64,000 bases of DNA, from NCBI GenBank assembly GCA_030159075.1, contig BROG01000048.1, forward strand, positions 558,001-622,000, given 5' to 3'. The position numbers were made by a program, and so were the translations under genes. The stretch comes from Atrina japonica (lineage: Eukaryota > Mollusca > Bivalvia > Pterioida > Pinnidae). The stretch's first letter is position 1; each line of letters starts with the position of its first letter. A model generated the notes under the pieces. It was not told the origin of the DNA and made no database searches. It was given only the letters and a program-made list of their open reading frames with translations. Of this stretch, positions 42,171-64,000 are shown one piece after another.

Positions 42171-43384
42171 AAGTCTTGATTCATTGACGCTGTAACATCC
42201 ATTTCAAAGAATGGTAAAGTTTACTGGCAGAATTTAGCTTTTAGTTTATCACCCAAATTTTACAATAATCAAATATGCATTGTTTACTTGTTCTCTACTA
42301 ATTTCTGACAGTAGACCATATTTGTTATTGATTTGGGTGAGTCTAAATGTGAACATAAGGTTGGATGAGTTAAGTAAAATTGAAGAAGTATCGATGCTCA
42401 AGTCCATTTAAGCACGAAGATTTAAATGTGCAATGGTCTTAACATGAAGAACATGCGAACCCCAAACGGGATAGGACCAGGTGTCCGGAAGGAGTCAGCG
42501 CCCTCTGCTGGCATGCCACACCCGTCGCAATTGTTCCATGAAAACTCTTCTAGTATGAACGTAAGTAGAGACACCACCTCTGATTTTATGTGTTTCTGTT
42601 TCTAAAACAACACACTATTTTCAACGATCTGCAATCTTTCATGCTTTTAATGCATTTTGATTTTTATGAAGACCATCTAGTTTATCTAAAATTGAATTAG
42701 CTCAACTCAGAGGTTGCACGTAGTTTCCTATAAGTTTATTATTTATGTTTTAAAGCTGGACCATTGGTCGAATTCTCTGCAAAAAGAATATCATTTGCGT
42801 TAGTTATGAGTTTGCCTGTACTCCAAAGATTCAATGACACTGATGACATTTTATTTAGAGTCGAGAGATGGCTATTTAGAGTCGGTATCAGAATTTAAAT
42901 TGTCTATAAATAGACCGCCAAAATTGTCAACAATACACTAGGATACCTAATAATATAATTCAAAGCACTTTTCATGTATTTGATGACATATGACTGTCCT
43001 TGCACGAGAATTTTGTTCGCACAAGTAACTGGCTATACCTTGACACATATATAAGTACATTATACATATCAGAATATCATAAACAAAATACCAAAGTTAC
43101 ACTTTTGCAAAATAGGTAAAAACAAATGCTCAAGACGATCGTTTCTGTCAATAAGACTTTACCAGTTGAGCTGGAATTTAAGGTAAATCAAGAGTTCCGA
43201 AATATAAAGTAATATCATAACGAGGTTTTAAAGTAACAGTCTTAGAGTAACCAGCGAAAACATCGGATATTACCACACAGCTGATACACCTAAGCGGTAT
43301 GGTCTGTTACCTATGTTGAAATAAATGTTCGCAATTACAGCATCAAATAACGAAAGGTACTATGTATCTTCCCACAACACACAG
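42171..43384. other. Repeat fragments downstream of copy C
   Basis: About 42470-42560 is a reverse copy of the Cys-rich 3' tail of the reverse-transcriptase family (gctggcatgccacacccgtc; compare 25865-25900). About 43120-43185 is an R2 module on the minus strand. No gene was seen. Confidence 0.5.
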
Positions 43385-43850
43385 CGCGTCCTGATGCACG
43401 TAATGTAAATGCTGTGAATTTGGATACGTCACATACATACTGCTCGCCTGTAATGTAAATGCTGTGACTCAGAATTCGGATACGTCACATACATAATGCT
43501 CGCCTGTAATGTAAATGCTGTGACTCAGAATTTGGATACGTCACATACATACTGCTCGCCTGTAATGTAAATGCTGTGACTCAGAATTTGGATACGTCAC
43601 ATGCATACTGCTCGCCTGTAATGTAAATGCTGTGACTCAGAATTCGGATACGTCACATACATACCGCACGCATGTAATGTACATACTGTGACTCATAATT
43701 TGGATACGTACGTCACATACTTCCTGCACGCCTATAATGTGCATGCAGGATGCTGTGATTCAGAATTTGGATCCATAACTTATATACCGTTAACATGTAT
43801 CATTTAAGCTGTGATTTACGATTAAAAACGTCACATACCGACAGCCTGTA
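43385..43850. repeat. Minisatellite, unit about 57 bp, downstream of copy C
   Basis: About eight copies of gtaatgtaaatgctgtgact, cagaatttggatacgtcaca, tacatactgctcgcct. It is the paralogue of the array at 34645-35368. Confidence 0.9.
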
Positions 43851-44140
43851 ATGTGATAGATACAATAGATGTTATAATGGCAAAGCATAAAAAATTAAAA
43901 ATTGTTGCCATAAATTATTAGATTGATAGAAGAAACTAAAAATAAAAACAATTTTATTTGTTATAATCATTTTATATCATGCATACAATCATATTGAGTT
44001 TTAATATGTAATAGAGGTTTAACAACAAAAGATGTTCATGCAATCTTATTTTGGCACCAAACTTGTAAATTTGTTTTAACAGCATATTTGATGTAACGGC
44101 AGTTTTACTGGATTCCATCCTGGCTGTTATAACAACAGTT

Positions 44141-44202
<62 letters not shown>

Positions 44203-44344
44203 TTATATATATATATATATAAGCAAATGTTCCCCAAAACACTGTTTCCGATAATTGATATAATGAATCCAACTAATTGCTAGACTAAACCGTGTTTTGT
44301 ACTACAAGTATATAGATCGTCCATTTAACGTTAATACAATGTCT
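43851..44344. other. AT-rich spacer with (TA)n
   Basis: A (TA)n array lies at about 44146-44220. The stretch 44228-44340 (ttccgataattgatataatg) is homologous to 36465-36540 downstream of copy B. Confidence 0.5.
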
Positions 44345-44368
44345 TTTTATTTTGGACTTTAGTAGAGC

Positions 44369-44823
44369 AGGCCTTAATTCCAAATGCAAATACTAGAAAA
44401 CATCCCTGAAGTCCATTTAACATTGTAAACAGAAACCAGAATACCTCAAACTCAAATGCAGACCTTAATTCCAAATGCAAATACTAGAAAACATCCCTGA
44501 AGTCCATTTAACATTGTAAACAGAAACCAGAATACCTCAAACTCAAATGCAGACCTTAATTCCAAATGCAAATACTAGAAAACATCCCTGAAGTCCATTT
44601 AACATTGTAAACAGAAACCAGAATACCTCAAACTCAAATGCAGGCCTTAATTCCAAATGCAAATACTAGAAAACATCTCTGAAGTCCATTTAACATTGTA
44701 AACAGAAACCAGAATACCTCAAACTCAAATGCAGGCCTTAATTCCAAATGCAAATACTAGAAAACATCCCTGAAGTCCATTTAACATTGTAAACAGAAAC
44801 CAGAATAACTCAAACTCAGTAAG
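44369..44823. repeat. 91-bp tandem repeat made from receptor coding sequence
   Basis: Five copies, with cttaattccaaatg starting at 44373, 44464, 44555, 44646 and 44737, exactly 91 bases apart. Each encodes the TM7 end (FWFLFTMLNGLQGCFLVFAF) on the minus strand. Because 91 is not a multiple of three, each copy shifts the frame. Copy B has a single unit. Confidence 0.92.
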
Positions 44824-46146
44824 TCTACCCAGCAATCTAAATACCCACGTGACACCCATCATAGAATTTATTTTGACAACTAGAAGAAAATTAAAAACGT
44901 TCTTTTGATGTCCGTGAGTCCATTGTCATTGATTTCAACCTGATAATGAATGTAATCATTCCAGAAGACATTTAAGAAAAATACTGATGATTGCAGGATA
45001 CACGACTCCATATAAGGATGCTTCGTAAGTTGAAAGGAAACAAATGTCTCCGCCGTACTATATGTTCAGAGGGAGACATTTACATTGATGACCAATGAGA
45101 AAAATAGCAACATATAGTATGGGTATACCGTAACCTATTATCGCGTAAATTAGAAGAGTTTAGTGACCCTATTTGTACCTTATGAAACACTCTACACATA
45201 TGGCAAGAACAAAGGACAGACCATGTAAATGTACATAGCCAGAAATAATGAAACAAAACTCCACAAGTGAAGCAAAATGTTGCATTTTCTGTGAAACCGA
45301 TTCCAATTATATATGTCGTTTGTGCTAAAAACATCGCTAATGCCAGGTTTGCTATTGTATTGGCGGGAATTGTTTGTCTTGTCCGTTGCTTGGAAACAAA
45401 AATAATTGATATACTGAGAGGTAAAGTAATGAAATGCCAAAACAAGTGTATGTAATATTAGTTTCGAAGTACAAATAATTCTTTCTCGGAATCAGAAGGA
45501 ATTTTTTATAGTCCAACAGGCAAATAGATTAAAGTTCTGAGTTATTATGACGGATGAAAGTCCAATCTCGACTGCTGGATTACCATTGCCAGTTGATTTC
45601 ATTGTAATTTTGGACGATATACGAACAGTTCATTTCAAATTCATTCTCATCCGTTAGCATTAGAGATTTTCTTTGGTACTGATTGTCTTTACTTGGGCAG
45701 GGGAAATGTGGGTCATCTATTTCACAAACCGTACAATCTTGAATGGTCGAAAATGTAATGGGATTTTCTATATTAATCACACTGACTGTTTGAGATACAT
45801 TCAAGTTTATTGCATGTACTATATCATAGTCACTGCCATTATCATATGTTATAGTCTATTGATTATTTACGATGACTAATGAGCAAGGTTAACCATCTTC
45901 ATCTCTCAATATTCCTTTGTAATATGACGACAATTTTACAAAATGAGTCGCAGACAACAGTAGATATAGAGGATTTCGCCAATCAAAATGTGTTGGGCTT
46001 GGTCAGTTATAGTTGATGATGATTCTGTCGAATTAGCATAAAAATTACCTGAAAGGAATACTTTATCGGCAAATTAGGAATGAGTTTATCACAGTTCCCT
46101 CTGCAATAAATCTCCATTTCTCCACAACGTATCTGACAGTACGACC

Positions 46147-46147
<1 letters not shown>

Positions 46148-46211
<64 letters not shown>
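46148..46211. repeat. (TA)n microsatellite at the copy C intron acceptor
   Basis: Orthologous in position to 38011-38095, directly against the former acceptor. Confidence 0.9.
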
Positions 46212-46214
<3 letters not shown>

Positions 46215-46739
46215 AACCTGTATTATCTCTTAATTGAGGGTCTCAAAGTTGTCAAGTCATGTGTGCAAACATGTATTCCAATCTTGATATTTCCAGTGAC
46301 ATGTATATTTTTGATATATTGATACATGTCAAGGTATTATAACATATAGAATTACCTCAATTTTAATTCCATAGCAATAATAATTAGACCATTTTATTTT
46401 TGGTCCGTTGAATGGCATCTTATTACCTTTGGACATAAAATGGGGTGACTGCTTATAAACGTATAATTATATACGGAAAACGTTTGGTAGGAACTAAACT
46501 GGTCGGGGACAGCATAAATTTATAAATATGACTATATGTACAGGCTAAACTATTTAAAGTAAAGCATAATTAAATTACTGAAATGGGATAAGAATGAAAT
46601 GGAATTTTATCATGTAATGTTTTACTAGTATGCTCTGGACATACAAAGAAATATGTTTGTTTAATTGCATGTTTTATTCCGAACCAACAAAACCTTCAAT
46701 AAAATCTAAATATTACTTTGGTCTGCACGTGTACACAAC

Positions 46740-46870
46740 TGACAGCATTAATTGCGTACACTGTATATTAAATACGTAGTGTATATTAAATGTGTACAGT
46801 GTATATTTGATACGTACAATGTAAATTAAATACGTACAGTGTATATTGGATACGTACAGTGTATATCAAA
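46740..46870. repeat. Short tandem repeat, about 25 bp
   Basis: Five copies of tacgtacagtgtatattaaa in the copy C intron. Confidence 0.8.
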
Positions 46871-48384
46871 TATTATAAACATAATACCAAAGTTAAAATA
46901 CTCAAGACGATAGTTTCTGTCAATTAGACTTCATAAGTTGAGCTACAATTTAAAATAGTTTTTCTAAAGAGAAAAAGGTATCAGACAAGGCCAAATAATA
47001 TATCTAGACGTATAACCATAATCCGTCTAAGAGTAACCACTGTAAAAAGATTGAAATCTTAGCTATAGAAGAATTCAGAATTTTAATGGTGTTATCAGTT
47101 CCAAATATTACTTTAGTATAAGATTATCAACTGGTACCGAAATACCAGGTACTATGATATACAATACAAATACATTTACTTACAAAACGTGGATCCAAAT
47201 ATTCGTCCACATCACAGGTTTTCTCCATTCTTCTCGTGTTTCCAGGTAGGTCTGAAAGGCTGACTTCTAGTAAATGTCGTGCAGATGTAACGTCGAACAT
47301 TAAAAAGTTCACAATCATATTTATCAGAAGCCATCCCTGAACAACGCTGGCAAAGGAAATTCCGATAACTTGTCTTTTCTACTCTTATAGGAGCAAAAGG
47401 TCCCTTTTGGATTACCTTAGGCTACAGACGACATATATTGACGTATAACATGAGGATAGCATCGTCTAATGTACTGTTTCTCAGGAGAGAATTCAATTGT
47501 ACAATTCTCGTTAAATAGAAATGAGCGTAGTATTTTCAGGATATCGGTTGAACGGGAGATTTTGCAGTTAGAACTAAATTCACTATATACCAGATACATT
47601 GGGAAGATAGAGGCGTTTTTAATGTCACTGCAATATGCACAATATTTATTTTGAAATGCTGCTGTATCTATATCCGAATAAACCCTGTGTACATCATTGT
47701 TTTACAGGGAAACGTTGCAGCATTTGCTTTTTATATCTGTATCTTTGAATGTTTCCGGTCAGCTGGAAACTAACCAGGTTGATTGTCTGAAATTATTTTC
47801 AACGCACGTCATAAACAGTCTACATTTTTGTCTCATTCGAAATTCATTTTCAACGAATACACCATCTGAAGCATTATGACAACAGTCTTCAAAATATTTA
47901 CAATCGATATCACATTTACAATATCGTATCTTATGTCCCTTTGTATAAGTATTTATGTCGTAACAATATGCAGAAACGCTTCTTTTCATCGCTAGATGTC
48001 GTTTACTTCCATGTAGCACGTGTGCATTATTCATTACCGAAGAATCTGGATACACCGATTGCACCCGGTTCTCGTTTGTGACATACAACGATGTTTTTTG
48101 TGGAATATCTTCATATATTTTCAAATTGTAGTCTAACTTATATTTATTTGCATTGGGACTCCGATACTTCCCAGCCATGTCAATTGTCCGTGACATTCGA
48201 CGTGGAGAAGAAGAAACAACATGATAATTCCCTTCATTTTCTAAGATCAGGATCAGATTGTGGATATGTCTGACAGTATATTTCAGATATTGCTTTTTTT
48301 ACAGTGGTTACTCTTCGGACTTTCGGATGTACTTTGAGAGCTATTTTTGGCCTTGTATGATACCACTTTCTCTTTGGAAAATAT

Positions 48385-48485
48385 ACATATTAAATGAGCT
48401 CATCTGATGAAGTCTTATTGACAGAAACGATATCGTCTTGAGCATTATAAGTTTGGTATTATGTTTATATCATTTATCTACAAAA
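48385..48485. repeat. R2 module
   Basis: gagctcatctgatgaagtct, gacagaaacgatatcgtctt. Same orientation as at 38950, which lies at a different place relative to the receptor, so it was inserted independently. Confidence 0.5.
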
Positions 48486-48889
48486 TAAAGCCTAATGGAT
48501 GTTACCTTTATAACATATGGCATATTATATGTGTAATAATTGAGGCTGTGGTGAAAATATACGGTTTTTATCATCCAATTCCATACTGAAGCTATTGTCT
48601 TCATCAACATGATACAAAGCATAGTGTTAAGATACTACAGGCACTTGTTTATACACCTTGATTTCTTCAATTGTTTTTCTTTTGTCGTATCTTATTCCTC
48701 TGTTTTGTCACAATTTTTCTCAAATTCACAGTGTCAAACGATACGACCTTTCTCCTCTTTACACAACTCCACAAAATTAAAAGAAAGACTTTTTGGTATC
48801 ATCGACATTTTTTTTTCACTAAAATGTTACCCGAAAATTAAAATATTCATTGGTCACTTACTTATTTTGTCTAACACCACTCTGATTCT

Positions 48890-49515
48890 GCACATATATA
48901 CACTGAAGTTGATATAAAAAGGTTGCTGGAATTTCTAATAGAAAATATATTTGTAATGTTTGGAGGCTAGGGTTTTCAGCAAAGTTCAGACATTCTCAAG
49001 AGAATCAACTATGCCCCTTTAATGACTAACCTGTTCCTTTATTCATACGAAGCAGACTTCATTTGAAAGCTTCTGAATCAAAAGAAGAAAAGGCTAGCGG
49101 TAGCATTTAATTCGAAATTTAGATATGTGGACGAGGTTTTGCCAATTTGTTTCCATGCATACATGTATCTCAATGTGATATATCACAATGGACTAGAAAT
49201 TAAAGACATTAGAATCAAGCATATACGCTTCCTACTTGGACATTTTACTTACTATAGCTACAGACGGGAATTAACAACCAGGCTATAGGACAAACGCGAC
49301 GATATCGGCTTTCCCAACGCAAATCATTCACATTTAAGTAGTAATATCCCGCAGTCACCTGTATGTACTGTTTATATCACAAATATACCAGGACCTGTTC
49401 AACATTTCATACACAGAGGTAAAATACATACTGAGGTTTTGTCGCAGGAATATCAAAAATCGCGTTTGATGTCAACGTTCCGCAAATTTTATGCTCGCTA
49501 GATTACCTTGTTAGC
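48890..49515 (+). pseudogene. Reverse-transcriptase relic, third copy
   Basis: Decayed plus-strand text in order: FLIENIFVMF, NYAPLMTNLFLYSYEADFI, FRYVDEVLPI at the active-site position, DKRDD, SSNIPQSPVCTVYI and SRLMSTFRKFYAR. It contains stops and shifts. Confidence 0.65.
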
Positions 49516-49529
49516 GATAACTCTGTTTC

Positions 49530-49690
49530 GCTAAATGAAATGTAGAGTTACCTGTTCGGTAGAGGTTGTTGAGTCGCCTGTACCAATTGTTATGGGGATT
49601 TGTTCTTCAATTCTTTCATTTCAATTTAACTGTGGATTTGCGGCGGGTTTGATCGTTCAACATGGGATGCTATTTCGCACAGAAACATGC
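49530..49690 (+). repeat. R1 retroelement 3' module copy (follows the RT relic)
   Basis: It follows the reverse-transcriptase relic directly, as at 22061, showing that R1 is the 3' part of that retroelement. Confidence 0.6.
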
Positions 49691-49952
49691 TACTTAATCC
49701 ACCTTTGGCTGAATTTGGAGATTCGTGTTTTTTTTCAGTGTTCATCAGACCATTGCACCGTCTCTTATGCCGACTGATGGTTAATACCTTGGTGTTTTTT
49801 ATGTTCTTTTCTTTCTCTGAATTGACTACTGACTGGAATAGTGAATTGCTACTTCTCTCATCTTACAAAAATGAAGACATCCTGAAACAGAGACGTATCA
49901 AATATCCACACCTGCTGAGAAACGTGATCTCGATTTAATATCTTACCCAAAA

Positions 49953-50462
49953 GACCAGCGACTTTCATTCCGTGTGCCGTACAGTCACTACCATCAAATG
50001 ACCAGTGACTTTCATTCCGTATGCAATACAATCACTACCATCAAATGACCAGTGACTTTCATTCCGTGTGCGGTACAGTCACTACCATCAAAAGACCAGT
50101 GACTTTCATTCCATGTGCAATACAATCACTACCATCAAATGACCAGTGACTTTCATTCCGTGTGCCGTACAGTCACTACCATCAAAAGACCAGTGACTTT
50201 CATTCCGTGTGCAATACAGTCACTACCATCAAAAGACCAGTGACTTTCATTCCGTGTGCGGTACAGTCACTACCATCAAATGACCAGTGGCTTTCATTCC
50301 GTGTGCAATACAGTCACTACCATCAAATGACCAGTGACTTTCATTCCGTGTGCAATACAGTCACTACCATCAAAAGACCAGTGACTTTCATTCCGTGTGC
50401 GGTACAGTCACTACCATCAAATGACCAGTGACTTTCATTCCATGAGCCGTACAGTAACTACC
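49953..50462. repeat. Minisatellite, 47-bp unit, about 11 copies
   Basis: The unit starts gaccagtgactttcattccg and ends cagtcactaccatcaaa. Unit starts are exactly 47 bases apart (for example 50047, 50094, 50141). Variation is limited to a few positions (cggtac/caatac, aaaga/aatga). Confidence 0.92.
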
Positions 50463-52060
50463 ATTTATAGAATATTCTGTATAACCTAATACTGGAAGTG
50501 GAACCCGGGAATTCACGCTTGCAACTAGCATTTTGCTATTCTGAAGAGTCATTATTTGGCAGTACATATTTATCAAAGATAAACTAAATTGGTTTTCTTT
50601 AAGTATTTTCATCGCTAGATGCCTTGATTGTCATCAGTTAAGTTATCTTTTATAAGTTATTGCCTCCAAATGTTGAAATACACCTATGCATTTGTCTTCC
50701 CCGCTGAGTGAAATGGTCACCTTTTGCCCTAATAATTGAACATTTACTCTCCGAAAAACATGTGTTTTGTGGACAGTTTTAAATTGATCTTATCGTTAGT
50801 AATTATGAAACATAATGTCTTTTATCAGAATCAATTCATGCAGATTCTTATAATTCTTTATTTCTTAAAATGGGTATCATGAGAGAGTATCGCAAAAACA
50901 AAATTATTCAGTAACACGTATGAATAGTAAAAAATGAATGCAAAGTGTGGCACGTTGGACAAATAATTAGCGTGGTTGTGTCTTCTAACAACAAACTAAC
51001 ACACATCACTCATACATAACGGTTCCACAAAGATTGTTAGCTGATTATCATGTTTATCTAAATCAAGTAAGTAACTTTCAAAATTTGAAAAGACACGTGG
51101 TTTAATTACTGAGTGTATTTCCAAAATTTTACAATTAACAAACGAGAGTTAGAAAAACATTTCTTTGTATTTGTGTTTTGTATTTTTCCAGAATCTGTTA
51201 GTGGTCGCTTTCTTTCACTATTGAATGTGTTACTCTCCAACATCTTGGTTTTTGTGACAGGGTTTAGCATGCACTAAAAACTTTCCGATTTAGCTCAAAC
51301 GGGAGAAAACACATCGTGTCAAATCGAATCGTTGACATCCTTTACAATAATTATCAATGTTTTGATCTCAAAAGTCAGTAAATAAATTGATATTTATGAA
51401 AAAAAATAGATATTTCTTTATAATTTTTCGATTTTATCGCATTTTAAAATTTTGACACACAAATCGATATTACCTCTTTAACCGCCAATAGACGCGAAAT
51501 AATTGGTGAAAAGGTCAGCGGGTGGCCTTTGCTGGATTCCATAGCTGATTTGTAGTACCCGAGTCGTAATCGTTCACTACAAATAAAACGGATCAATTGA
51601 TACTTTATAAGAGTTCTCTCCCATTACTTTACAGATGAATTAAAATGATAATAAATGTTGCCAACCGGTTTTAGAAGAAATGAAAAATATTAAGTCTACC
51701 AGCATGAAAATTAAACTTGATATATCTTTTTACAAAGGTAGCGCGTCACAACTTACTGTAGTATTAGGGCTAAGACAGAATCAACATTTCACTGTCGTGT
51801 GATACCCGGAAAAACTTAGACCACAACTCACTCTTGTATGTGTGATCAAGGTGACGCTTCAGAACAACCATTGATATTTACATACCGACTGTTATTTCCT
51901 TCATTGCAAGAATACAGACCCGTTGCGTTAATATCCATTGCTTGACACACAGCTGTTCAGCTGTTACGTCACATGAAAACCTCCCCCGAAAAAGGGAATT
52001 ATATAGAATGAATTTCAAAACATGGAATATACACACGGTTGTTATATACAACAGGGGGCT
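50463..52060. other. No gene seen
   Basis: AT-rich sequence without supported features. Confidence 0.4.
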
Positions 52061-52064
52061 GTTT

Positions 52065-52690
52065 TTGTTTGAGCCCAGAGTGAAGTGAAACTAAACTACA
52101 CTCCCTGTTGTATATGATATCAGGGAAAACTGTTGCATGTTAGCTCAAATAGAAGTTACAGTGCAATCAGCTGTTGTACATGATATTAGGGAAGTCTTGG
52201 ACCACAGCTTACTGTTTGACGTGAGATTAAGCCGAATTTACTTCACAAGCCTTGTTGTATATGATATCAGGGGTACCTTGGGCCACAAATGACTGTATAG
52301 TACAACCCACTGTTATTTAATACCATGGAAAACTGTTTTGTACGCTCATGGCGTCAGACCGAATCCACTATACAGCCTTCTGTTGTATATAGTCTCATGT
52401 TGAGCACAGTAGAACTACACTACAACCCTCTGTTGTATATGATATCAGGGAAAACAGTTGTATGTGAGCTCAGAGTGAAACTATATTACAATCAACTGGT
52501 GTCTATTATATCAGGAACAAATATAATCTACTGTATGTGAGCTCAGATTGAAACTACATTTAAATCAACTGTTGTACATGGTATCACAGAAAATTGTAAG
52601 ATGTGATCTCAGAGTGAAACTACAGAACAGTAATGTTGTATATGATATAAAGAAACACTTGAACTATAACTCGCTTTTGTTTATTGACTC
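52065..52690. repeat. Degenerate tandem repeat, unit about 60-90 bp
   Basis: It is built on ctgttgtatatgatatcagg, gaaaactgttgtatgtgagc and tcagagtgaaactacattac, in about eight irregular copies. Confidence 0.75.
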
Positions 52691-53684
52691 GATGAAAACC
52701 AACTATTGTAGCATGGTTGTATGGTATCGTGGTTCTTCATGTTTTCCTCCTAAACATAAACTTACTTAAATAAAGTAATTATTTCATTTTCACTATTAAC
52801 GATTCCTCCGACTTACATTGTAATTTGAACATACAATTTTTATTAGCTTTTTTTAATATTGACGGATCTTGACGTCGTTGATCGGAACTGACATTAAAGG
52901 GAAGTAACTATGATATTTGTAAATCTCATATTTTTCCTTTGTCGGCATTCTATATATTCATTTGACCTCATTTTCACACAAATAAACAGACAATATTTAG
53001 ACATTCGTTGGAGTTGAAATGTCATTAAAATAAATTTTTGGAGACCATTTAGTTATAGGTTGTATGGAATGACAATCTAAAACTGAGTACATTAAAGGAA
53101 ACATGTACGAAATTGAGGGATTTTATGTAAAATTAAATAATCACCAGAAAAAAAAGATCGCGATAATATTGACTGGGGGCCCACGTCTGATAGATTATAA
53201 AAATTAAACTGCTACTAGGTGTCGCTATATAACTCTGCTATTGAATAAATGTAAATACCGCGATACCATAGTAAGGTAACATATGAGCCGATAGGGAACG
53301 TTACCTACAACGCACTGTTGTAGATAGGCTTAGTAAAAATCACTGCAACTCAATGCTGTATGTCAGTGTTAAAGAACATATAGTTTGTCAATACTAACTT
53401 CAACAGCATCCTAGTTTTGGTTAACATAAAAAAGCCGTAATTTTCTGCTGTGTCCAAAGCCATTTCTCCGTTTGATATTGGTGTAGGTCATATCATATAA
53501 CAAAATGACAAATACATTTCTCCGTCTCTTTAATCTAATACGACATTCATGGTGGACTTTATATACAATGAGGATTGTGTAAAACTTTTCTTTGTCAAAT
53601 ATTATGATTTTCAACAATAACTTGTCCAGGTGCCAATAAGTTGTCGGCAACGATATTTTATTGATAAAAGCAAAAGTCAGATCG
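52691..53684. other. 3' flank of the HECT-like gene
   Basis: An AATAAA on the minus strand (53657-53662) lies 23 bases past the stop and may be the poly(A) signal. The minus-strand frame 53411-53695 is untranslated sequence with no protein-like character. Confidence 0.45.
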
Positions 53685-63869
<10,185 letters not shown>

Positions 63870-64000
63870 TTCGTCTTCTTAGAGCATTGTTCTACTTAAA
63901 TACAGAAATTAATAGTATTGATATGTATACACTTCAATATGATTCAAGCCATCTTTATACTGAAATGCATAACAATATGGCACACTATACAATACATATA

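Larger units (their letters stand above)
44345..48237 (-). pseudogene. Somatomedin-B/7TM receptor, copy C, pseudogene
   Basis: A tandem duplicate of copy B. Exon 1 is 47184-48237: ATG 48237, a signal peptide MKGIIMLFLLLHVECHG, then a frame change near 48190. The Cys knot is kept (CKCDIDCKYFEDCC), with further breaks near 47750 and 47430, and the donor GTAAGT at 47178-47183 is kept. Exon 2 is about 44345-46145: the acceptor has lost its pyrimidines (a TA run directly before TTCAG), and the frame is broken at about 45900, 45580, 45180 and elsewhere, with ENATFCFTCG and the CHMCRVFHK loop still readable. The last coding segment is expanded into five 91-bp copies. It cannot give a full receptor. 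Confidence 0.85.

Noticed and set aside
49953..50462. CRISPR-like array of 47-bp units
   Set aside because: The units are contiguous with no unique spacers, in a eukaryotic setting; it is a minisatellite.

Overview
The window looks like nuclear DNA of a bivalve mollusc. The grounds are AT-rich intergenic sequence, very long (TA)n, (CT)n and (AC)n arrays, a tRNA-derived SINE and a retroelement reverse transcriptase of a type I associate with bivalves, and intron-containing genes for a somatomedin-B/7TM receptor and a HECT-like protein. The species cannot be fixed from the sequence alone.

Layout. 1-5.5 kb: the first exon of a receptor gene (copy A, minus strand, 2087-3172) and a 1.26-kb hAT-like non-autonomous element (3960-5216). 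5531-19301: a complete 13,771-bp Maverick/Polinton-type element. It has long terminal inverted repeats that begin AG and end CT, and an exact 6-bp target duplication (AACAAG). It sits inside an old reverse-transcriptase relic. 19.3-34.6 kb: a graveyard of nested repeats, including a retroelement relic split by a SINE that is itself split by a 1.65-kb DNA element, a DIRS-like relic, and a TA-flanked element with palindromic repeats. 34.6-48.3 kb: two tandem receptor loci on the minus strand. Copy B (36544-40421) has two clean exons; copy C (44345-48237) is a pseudogene. A decayed mariner lies just downstream of copy B. 48.3-53.6 kb: retroelement relics and minisatellites. 53685-63869: a five-exon minus-strand gene whose splice phases all agree (704 aa). 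It ends in a HECT-like domain with no cysteine at the catalytic position.

The Maverick is the most interesting part. It encodes a protein-primed family-B DNA polymerase: an intact 865-aa exonuclease/polymerase part and a frame-broken N-terminal part. It also carries a broken virion-type protein gene, a two-zinc-knuckle protein, a frame-broken single-BIR (IAP-like) gene, an AT-hook protein and five small, mostly basic proteins. I found no integrase, packaging ATPase, protease or major capsid gene. All five small genes are followed 14-50 bases after their stop by a near-perfect copy of the metazoan histone-mRNA 3' stem-loop (GGCCCT-loop-AGGGCC and variants). At least four of these also have a purine-rich block at the distance expected for a histone downstream element. 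The polymerase gene instead has ordinary AATAAA signals. The terminal repeats carry clusters of consensus ETS, CRE, NRF1 and YY1 motifs, and a 10-base MEF2-like box occurs nine times in the element. This suggests an element whose small proteins are made on a host S-phase, histone-type schedule. That reading is inference; the stem-loops themselves are plain in the sequence.

Several element genes are interrupted by single-base frame changes, often in homopolymers, so true decay and assembly indels cannot be told apart here.
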